Positions 1-5,788 of a stretch of 5,788 bases of DNA are shown here, piece after piece (position 1 is the stretch's first letter; each line of letters opens with the position of its first letter). The stretch covers positions 1 through 5,788 of the forward strand of contig JALORV010000277.1 of assembly GCA_025458735.1 (NCBI GenBank), written 5' to 3'. The translations under genes were made by a program, and so were the position numbers. Source of the DNA: Burkholderiaceae bacterium. GTDB taxonomy: Bacteria > Pseudomonadota > Gammaproteobacteria > Burkholderiales > Burkholderiaceae. Under the pieces are notes generated by a model. That model saw nothing but the letters and a program-made list of their open reading frames with translations. It searched no databases and was not told where the DNA came from.

Positions 1-1390
<1,390 letters not shown>

Positions 1391-1391
1391 C

Positions 1392-1646
1392 ATGACATCG
1401 CCCGCCATCGACCGCGAGCGCTATGCCGAGCTGCAGGACACGGCCGGAGCCGACTTCGTCGTGGAGCTGGTCGACACCTTCCTGCAGGAGGCGCCCCGCA
1501 TGCTGAGCGAACTGCGTGCGGCCCGCACGGCCGGCGATGCCGACCGCTTCCGCCGCGCCGCGCACTCGCTCAAGTCCAACGGCCAGACCTTCGGTGCGCT
1601 GGCGCTCGGCACCCTGGCACGCGAACTGGAAAACTGTCCGGCATGA
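1392..1646 (+). CDS. HPt (histidine phosphotransfer) protein, apparently truncated by a frameshift
   Basis: The 84-residue product carries the HPt signature AAHSLKSNG, with the phospho-accepting His at residue 58 (codon 1563-1565) and the accompanying Lys61 and Ser62. HPt proteins are cytoplasmic helical bundles of about 110-120 residues that carry phosphate from a hybrid kinase receiver to a terminal response regulator. Here the frame stops at TGA 1644-1646, directly after LARELE plus NCPA, where the last helix should begin. The missing helix is encoded in another frame at 1643-1741. Reading the A run at 1630-1633 as five A instead of four would give ELEKLSG followed by that segment, a product of about 116 residues, which is normal for the family. 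The gene is therefore probably either disrupted by a one-base deletion or affected by a sequence error. If the short form is real, it keeps the His-bearing helix but lacks the final helix of the bundle. The HPt identity is firm; whether the gene is functional is open. Confidence 0.85.
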   Translation: MTSPAIDRERYAELQDTAGADFVVELVDTFLQEAPRMLSELRAARTAGDADRFRRAAHSLKSNGQTFGALALGTLARELENCPA

Positions 1647-1741
1647 GCGCCGACGCGGCGCAGGACGCCGCGCGCCTCGACGCACTCGAGGCCGAGTACG
1701 CGCGCGCGGCGGCCGCCCTGGAAGCACTGCGCCATGGCTGA
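1643..1741 (+). other. Out-of-frame C-terminal helix of the HPt gene (32 codons plus stop)
   Basis: This segment begins with an ATG that overlaps the HPt stop (ATGA, 1643-1646) and lies in the -1 frame relative to the HPt gene. Its product, from MSADAAQD to EALRHG, is Ala/Leu/Glu-rich with heptad-like hydrophobic spacing, as expected for the last HPt helix. In this frame 27 of the 31 sense codons after the ATG end in G or C, and the HPt frame over the same stretch gives an Arg/Thr/Pro/Ser-rich string unlike a helix. Its stop TGA (1739-1741) overlaps the cyclase start (ATG 1734), an operon-type overlap. I read it as the displaced end of the HPt gene. A separate, translationally coupled 32-residue peptide is a less likely alternative. 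Confidence 0.7.
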
Positions 1742-2777
1742 GCGCGCCGCACGCCTGCTGGTGGTCGACGACAACAAGGTCAACCGGCTGCTGCTGGCGC
1801 GCACGCTGCAGCTGCAGGGCCACAGCGTCGCGCTGGCCGAGAATGGCCGTGTCGCGCTGGAGATGCTGCGACGCGAGCCCTGCGACCTGCTGCTGCTCGA
1901 CATCGAGATGCCCGAGATGGACGGCCTGCAGGTCATGGAGCAGCTCAAGTCCGACCTGCAGCTGCGCGACCTGCCCGTGATCGTCACCTCGGCGATCGAG
2001 GGGCTCGACAACATCGTGCGGTGCATCGAGCTGGGCGCCGAGGACTACCTGCACAAGCCGGTCAACCCGGTGCTGCTCAAGGCGCGGATTGGCGCGAGCC
2101 TTGAGAAGAAGCGCCTGCGCGACCAGCAGAAGGAACTGGTGCGGCGCTTTGCGACGCGCGAGGTGGCGCAGGATCTCGATGCCTCGGGCTTCGCGCTGGG
2201 CGGCCACCGGGTGCAGGCCACCGCGATGTTCTCGGACATCCGCGGCTTCACCGCCATGTCCGAAAGGCAGCCGCCGGAAGAGACGATCGAGCTGCTCAAC
2301 ACCTACTACACGCTGATGTTCGATGCCATCAGCTGCCGCGGCGGCGTGGTCAACCAGATGGTGGGCGACGGGCTGATGGCGATCTTCGGCGCGCCGCTGC
2401 CGCTCGCGGACGCTGCCGGCGCAGCCGTGCAGGCGGCGCTCGACATGCTCGAGATGATCGAGCTTTACAACCGCGAACCCGATCGGGCCGGCAAGCCGCC
2501 GATCGCTATCGGCATCGGCATCGCCTCGGGCGACGTGATCGCCGGCTATACCGGCACACAGCAGCGCGCGACCTACACCTGCGTGGGCGATGCGGTGAAC
2601 CTCGCCGCCCGGCTGGAGGCGCACACGAAGACCGTCGGCCACACCATCCTTACCGATGCCGCCACGCGCAGCGCGGTGGCCGACCGCTGCCGTGTCGAGT
2701 GCCTCGGGACGGTCGAGCTGCGCGGCAAGGCTGCGGGCGTCGAGGTCTACGCCGTGGCGGGCGGGCAGAAGTTCTGA
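1734..2777 (+). CDS. Response regulator with class III adenylate/guanylate cyclase output domain
   Basis: The 347-residue cytoplasmic protein should convert ATP or GTP to the cyclic nucleotide under control of phosphorylation. The receiver domain (about 6-120) has D12/D13, phospho-Asp D56, T85 and K108. A charged helical linker (about 121-150) resembles the signalling helices that join receivers to cyclases. The class III catalytic domain (about 158-345) has metal-binding D168 in FSDIRGFT and D212 in VGDGLMAIFG, and transition-state residues N289 and R293 in VNLAARL. At the two substrate-selecting positions I read Q208, where Lys is usual, and T282, which is typical of class IIIb. The domain should work as a homodimer. 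The ATG at 1734 fits, with a GGAAG nine bases before it, and it overlaps the TGA of the displaced HPt end. Its place after a hybrid kinase and an HPt gene makes it the likely endpoint of their phosphorelay. Whether the product is cAMP or cGMP cannot be decided from sequence. Confidence 0.95.
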   Translation: MAERAARLLVVDDNKVNRLLLARTLQLQGHSVALAENGRVALEMLRREPCDLLLLDIEMPEMDGLQVMEQLKSDLQLRDLPVIVTSAIEGLDNIVRCIELGAEDYLHKPVNPVLLKARIGASLEKKRLRDQQKELVRRFATREVAQDLDASGFALGGHRVQATAMFSDIRGFTAMSERQPPEETIELLNTYYTLMFDAISCRGGVVNQMVGDGLMAIFGAPLPLADAAGAAVQAALDMLEMIELYNREPDRAGKPPIAIGIGIASGDVIAGYTGTQQRATYTCVGDAVNLAARLEAHTKTVGHTILTDAATRSAVADRCRVECLGTVELRGKAAGVEVYAVAGGQKF

Positions 2778-2787
2778 GGGCCCGCCA
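2755..2787. terminator. Possible bidirectional terminator hairpin between convergent genes
   Basis: TGGCGGGC (2755-2762) is complementary to GCCCGCCA (2780-2787), giving an 8-bp GC-rich stem with a 17-base loop that spans the cyclase stop codon. An alternative 7-bp pairing uses 2760-2766. No T run follows on either strand, so this is not a classical intrinsic terminator. Its position at the convergent junction is the main support. Confidence 0.3.
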
Positions 2788-2798
2788 CGCGACGCCCG

Positions 2799-5003
2799 TC
2801 AGCGGTCGCGCACGCAGTCGAGGAAGTAGGCGGTGCGTCCGTCGACCTCCTCCTTCACCAGGCCGTGGATGTCGGTGCCGAAGCCCGGGTAGCGGGCATT
2901 CAGCTCGCGCGCGAACTGCAGGTAGCGCACGATGGTGCGGTTGAGGTCCACCGCGCTGTGCGCCATCTGCGCATAGGCATCGGCCGGCTTGAGCACCGGT
3001 TCCATCTCCGAGAGGTACATCTCGGTGGTCAGGCGCGCGATGTCGCTGGCGCGGTAGATCTCGTGCACGGCAGTGCACAGGTCGCGCAGCCCCATCTTTT
3101 CGTACTGCGGGTAGGCGCGGATGAACTCGGGCATCACGCGCCACAGCGGCTGGTTATGGTCGTAGTCGTCCTTGAACTGCTGCAGCTCGGTCACCAGCGT
3201 GTTCCAGCGGCCCTTGGTGATGCCGATGGTGAACATGATGAAGAACGAGTAGAGCCCCGTCTTCTCGACGATGATGCCGTGCTCGGCGAGGTACTTGGTG
3301 ACGACGGCGGCCGGGATGCCGGGCTCGGCAAAGGTGCCGTCGAGGTTCAGGCCCGGGGTGATCACCGTGGCCTTGATCGGGTCGAGCATGTTGAAGCCCG
3401 GGGCGATCTGCTCGAAGCCGTGCCAGGCGTCGCCGGGCTCGAGCATCCAGTCCTCGCGCGTGCCGGTGCCTTCGGTCGCGAGGCGGTCCGGGCCCCACAC
3501 CTTGAACCACCACCCGCCGCTTTCGTCGGGGCCGAACTCGGCGTCGACCTTGCGCATCGCGCGGCGGAACTCGAGCGCCTCGGACAGCGACTCCTCGACC
3601 AGCGCGGTGCCGCCCGGCGGCTCCATCATCGCCGCCGCCACGTCGCAGCTGGCGATGATCGCGTACTGCGGCGAGGTCGAGGTGTGCATCAGGAACGCCT
3701 CGTTGAACATGAAGCGGTCGAGCTTCTCCGTCTGCGCGTCCTCGATCAGGATCTGCGAGGCCTGCGACAGCCCGGCCAGCAGCTTGTGCGTCGACTGGGT
3801 CGAGAACATCATCGATTCGCGGTTGCGCGGCCGCGCCGACTCGCCGCCGATCGCATGCATCTGGCGGTAGAAGCCGTGGAAGGCCGCGTGCGGCAGCCAC
3901 GCCTCGTCGAAGTGCAGCGTGTCGATGCGGCCGTCGAGCAGCGACTTGATGGTCTCGACGTTGTACAGGATGCCATCGTAGGTGCTCTGCGTCAGCGTCA
4001 GGATGCGCGGCTTGCTGCGGGCACCGGTGTCGCCGGCGCGGCGGCCGACGCGCGACTCCTGCAGCAGCGGGTGGCGTTCGATCTTGCGGGCGATCGACTC
4101 CCACTGGAACTCCTCCAGCGGAATCGGACCGATGATGCCGTAGTGGTTGCGCGTCGGCGTCAGGAACACCGGAATGGCGCCGGTCATCGTGATCGCGTGC
4201 AGCACCGACTTGTGGCAGTTGCGGTCGACGATGACGATGTCGCCCGGCGCCACCACGTAGTGCCAGACGATCTTGTTCGAGGTCGAGGTGCCGTTGGTGA
4301 CGAAGAACAGGTGATCGGCGCCGAAGATGCGCGCGGCGTTGCGCTCGCTGGCCGCCACCGGCCCGGTGTGGTCGAGCAGCTGCCCGAGTTCGTCGACCGA
4401 GTTGCAGACGTCGGCGCGCAGCATGTTCTCGCCGAAGAACTGGTGGAACATCTGGCCGACCGGGCTCTTGAGGAACGCCACGCCGCCCGAGTGGCCCGGG
4501 CAGTGCCAGGAGTAGGAACCGTCCTGCGCGTAATGCACCAGCGCGCGGAAAAACGGCGGCGCCAGCGTGTCCAGGTAGGCGCGCGCCTCGCGCACGATGT
4601 AGCGCGCGACGAACTCGGGCGTGTCCTCGAACATGTGGATGAAGCCGTGCAGCTCGCGCAGCAGATCGTTGGGCAGGTGCTGCGCGGTGCGGGTCTCGCC
4701 ATACAGGAAGATCGGAATCCCGGAGTTGCGCCGGCGGATCTCGCGCACGAAGGCAGCCAGCTTGGCCACGGTCTCCTCGTCGCCGTTGCCCTCGGCCAGT
4801 TCCTCGTCGTCGACCGACAGGATGAAGGCCGAGGCGCGGCTCTGCTGCTGCGCGAAGCTGGCCACGTCGCCGAAGCTGGTGACGCCGAGCGACTCGACGC
4901 CCTCGGCCTCGATCGCCTTGGCCAGCGCGCGGATGCCGAGGCCGCTCGCGTTCTCGGAGCGGAAGTCCTCGTCGATGATGACGATCGGGAAGCGGAAGCG
5001 CAT
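2799..5003 (-). CDS. PLP-dependent arginine/lysine/ornithine decarboxylase (acid-inducible family)
   Basis: The 734-residue enzyme belongs to the fold-type I Orn/Lys/Arg decarboxylase family (AdiA, LdcI/CadA, SpeC and Pseudomonas LdcA; usual length 710-760), so it looks complete. These enzymes consume a proton while releasing CO2 from a basic amino acid to give agmatine, cadaverine or putrescine, serving acid resistance or polyamine supply. The N-terminal wing (receiver-like) domain covers about 1-140. The PLP core has SWHCPGHSGG (165-174), the phosphate-binding NGTSTSN (237-243), the PLP-stacking H264 in DRNCHKS, D366 in HFDEAW, and the Schiff-base Lys407 in STQSTHK. The C-terminal domain follows from about 590. 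The DEAW motif is shared with AdiA and LdcA, whereas CadA has DSAW, but I cannot fix the substrate. The start MRFRFPIVIIDEDFRSEN matches my recollection of Burkholderia homologues. No clear Shine-Dalgarno precedes it. Residues about 315-330 form a basic, Gly/Ala-rich stretch that may be a surface loop. The gene runs convergent to the cyclase operon and is probably transcribed alone. Confidence 0.93.
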   Translation of the reverse strand: MRFRFPIVIIDEDFRSENASGLGIRALAKAIEAEGVESLGVTSFGDVASFAQQQSRASAFILSVDDEELAEGNGDEETVAKLAAFVREIRRRNSGIPIFLYGETRTAQHLPNDLLRELHGFIHMFEDTPEFVARYIVREARAYLDTLAPPFFRALVHYAQDGSYSWHCPGHSGGVAFLKSPVGQMFHQFFGENMLRADVCNSVDELGQLLDHTGPVAASERNAARIFGADHLFFVTNGTSTSNKIVWHYVVAPGDIVIVDRNCHKSVLHAITMTGAIPVFLTPTRNHYGIIGPIPLEEFQWESIARKIERHPLLQESRVGRRAGDTGARSKPRILTLTQSTYDGILYNVETIKSLLDGRIDTLHFDEAWLPHAAFHGFYRQMHAIGGESARPRNRESMMFSTQSTHKLLAGLSQASQILIEDAQTEKLDRFMFNEAFLMHTSTSPQYAIIASCDVAAAMMEPPGGTALVEESLSEALEFRRAMRKVDAEFGPDESGGWWFKVWGPDRLATEGTGTREDWMLEPGDAWHGFEQIAPGFNMLDPIKATVITPGLNLDGTFAEPGIPAAVVTKYLAEHGIIVEKTGLYSFFIMFTIGITKGRWNTLVTELQQFKDDYDHNQPLWRVMPEFIRAYPQYEKMGLRDLCTAVHEIYRASDIARLTTEMYLSEMEPVLKPADAYAQMAHSAVDLNRTIVRYLQFARELNARYPGFGTDIHGLVKEEVDGRTAYFLDCVRDR

Positions 5004-5045
5004 GTGTGGCCGTTCATGCCGGCGGGCGGCGGGCGAAGGGAGCGG

Positions 5046-5073
5046 ATTATCCGCCGCTGCGGCTTTGCAGCAA
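5046..5073 (-). promoter_or_regulatory. Candidate sigma-70-type promoter of the decarboxylase
   Basis: Read on the - strand, TTGCTG (5068-5073) and GATAAT (5046-5051) are separated by 16 bases. The -10 box matches consensus at five of six positions and the -35 box at three of six. GATAAT is a rare AT-rich stretch in this GC-rich region. Transcription would begin near 5038 and give a leader of about 35 bases. Confidence 0.35.
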
Positions 5074-5075
5074 GG

Positions 5076-5103
5076 GCGGCGCCGCCGGCTGTCGCGGCGC
5101 CGT
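5076..5103. repeat. Strong GC inverted repeat (also a repeated GCGGCGCCG)
   Basis: GCGGCGCCGC (5076-5085) pairs with GCGGCGCCGT (5094-5103), giving nine G-C pairs and one G-T pair around an 8-base loop. Because the core CGGCGCCG is self-complementary, the two arms are also a direct repeat with 18-base spacing. It sits just upstream of the candidate decarboxylase -35 box, so it could be a regulator binding site. No T run follows, so it is not an evident terminator. Chance GC-rich symmetry is possible. Confidence 0.5.
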
Positions 5104-5224
5104 CACATTCTGCGCGGCCACAGCTTCCGGGTAAGTCCGCGTCAACAGCCGGCGCGTTCGCGCGTTGAGAGGGTGACAAGTCGATGCGGGCCGCGGACAC
5201 CGGGGCCCGTGACCGGCACTTTCC

Positions 5225-5229
5225 GGGAG
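5225..5229 (+). promoter_or_regulatory. Ribosome binding site of the lipoprotein gene
   Basis: GGGAG lies six bases before the ATG at 5236 and supports that start, which also places a lipobox at the expected distance. Confidence 0.6.
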
Positions 5230-5235
5230 CACGCG

Positions 5236-5788
5236 ATGCAACGCTGGCTGGGTCTGATCACTGCAGTGCTGGTAGCTGGCTGCACCACGCTGCCATCGAC
5301 GCCGGCGGTGGCCTCGGTCGAGGCCTCGCCGCCGCTGATCGCCGGCCGCGTGGCCGTGATCGAAGGCGATGTGCGCATCTGGCGCACCGAGGAAGATGGC
5401 GCGGGCCGCTGGGACGCGGCCGAAATCAACGATGTCGTCACGGTCGGCGCCGGGCTCGCGACCGGGCAAGGCCGCACCGAGATCCGCGTCGGGCCGCACG
5501 CCTTTCGTCTCGACAGCGGCAGCGTCGGCGGATTCGGCGCGCTCGACTTCGCCGCCAAGCAGTTCAGCCTCGAGCGCGGCGTCGTCAACCTGCGGCTCGC
5601 GCCGGCCCGGTTCGGCGAGGTCGTGACGCTGCAGGTGGCCGACGTGCGGATCGAGTTCGCCGCGCCGGGCAGCTATCGCGTCGACGCCGTCGACGCGCAG
5701 CCGCTGGTCGTCTCGGCCTTCGAGGGCCAGGCGCGGGTCACATTCGGACCCCAAAGGGTTGCTGCCGAAGCCGGCCAGGCGCTGCTGC
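5236..5788 (+). CDS. FecR-domain-like lipoprotein, 5' part
   Basis: The frame is open from ATG 5236 to the window edge (184 codons seen). The product begins MQRWLGLITAVLVAGC, a short lipoprotein signal peptide with lipobox VAGC and the lipidated Cys at residue 16. Thr rather than Asp follows the Cys, which in the E. coli-type sorting rule favours the outer membrane. The mature part has alternating beta-strand-like segments: GRVAVIEGDVRIWR, then GLATGQGRTEIRVGPHAFRL, then FSLERGVVNLRL and APGSYRVDA. This order (entry strand, a trait-on-threshold turn, a repeated LxxGxxxLRL strand and a GxYRVD strand) resembles FecR-type domains of periplasmic proteins, including the family annotated with FecR plus DUF6600. 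The assignment rests on remembered pattern only. The gene is divergent from the decarboxylase. Its C-terminal part, and so its full architecture and role, lie beyond the window. Confidence 0.8.
   Translation, partial: MQRWLGLITAVLVAGCTTLPSTPAVASVEASPPLIAGRVAVIEGDVRIWRTEEDGAGRWDAAEINDVVTVGAGLATGQGRTEIRVGPHAFRLDSGSVGGFGALDFAAKQFSLERGVVNLRLAPARFGEVVTLQVADVRIEFAAPGSYRVDAVDAQPLVVSAFEGQARVTFGPQRVAAEAGQALL

Larger units (their letters stand above)
5004..5235. other. Divergent intergenic region with GC hairpins
   Basis: These 232 bases separate the decarboxylase (-) and lipoprotein (+) starts. I see no convincing gene in either strand. It holds a possible decarboxylase promoter (5046-5073), a strong inverted repeat (5076-5103), a short CGCG-TTCG-CGCG hairpin (5153-5164) and a 6-bp stem formed by 5187-5192 with 5204-5209. 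TTGAGA at 5165-5170 resembles a -35 box on the + strand, but no -10 box is seen at a suitable distance, so the lipoprotein promoter is undefined. Confidence 0.6.

Noticed and set aside
5090..5107. A CRP-like site (TGTCG ... TCACA) in the intergenic region, tempting because of the nearby cyclase.
   Set aside because: The spacing is eight bases rather than six and the left half-site is poor, so only one half-site matches.
2865..5168. A 767-codon + strand open frame opposite the decarboxylase.
   Set aside because: It is antisense to a gene with clear PLP-enzyme motifs. Its translation is a monotonous Arg/Val/Asp/His-rich string with no domain, as expected for a shadow frame in GC-rich DNA.
5165..5170. 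TTGAGA as a -35 box for the lipoprotein gene.
   Set aside because: No acceptable -10 sequence lies 15-19 bases downstream.
4184..5200. A 338-codon - strand frame overlapping the decarboxylase start and the intergenic region.
   Set aside because: It is Arg/Ser/Ala-rich, out of frame with the true enzyme, and has no recognisable domain.
5047..5754. A 235-codon - strand frame opposite the lipoprotein.
   Set aside because: It is low-complexity Arg/Asp/His-rich shadow. The opposite strand has a ribosome site, a signal peptide and a lipobox.

Overview
The window is GC-rich (codon third positions are almost all G or C) and densely coding. The decarboxylase closely resembles betaproteobacterial versions I know from Burkholderia-type genomes, and the signalling genes are of a common proteobacterial style. 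I therefore infer a high-GC beta- or gammaproteobacterium and do not name a genus. No rRNA, tRNA, CRISPR array, insertion sequence or phage gene is visible.

Layout. Bases 1-2777 (+ strand) hold a tight three-gene signalling operon. It consists of the 3' part of a hybrid sensor histidine kinase (end of the dimerisation domain, HATPase, two receiver domains), a small histidine phosphotransfer (HPt) gene, and a response regulator whose output is a class III nucleotide cyclase. Gene 1 and gene 2 are one base apart. A long arginine/lysine/ornithine decarboxylase gene lies convergently at 2799-5003 (- strand), separated from the cyclase by 21 bases that follow a GC-rich inverted repeat. A 232-bp divergent intergenic region (5004-5235) with strong GC hairpins and a possible decarboxylase promoter leads to the 5' part of a FecR-like lipoprotein gene (+ strand) that runs off the right edge.

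How the genes work together. The first three genes carry every step of a multistep phosphorelay (kinase, receiver, HPt, terminal receiver) ending in an enzyme that makes a cyclic nucleotide, so the operon most likely converts a signal sensed upstream of the window into cAMP or cGMP. The decarboxylase (acid resistance or polyamine synthesis) and the lipoprotein look like separate transcription units.

Most notable points. (1) The HPt gene appears to be broken by a one-base deletion in an A run near 1630. The missing last helix is encoded in another frame and ends in a stop that overlaps the cyclase start codon. (2) The cyclase has Gln where the class III substrate-selecting Lys is expected. No convincing new type of system was found beyond this relay-to-cyclase module.
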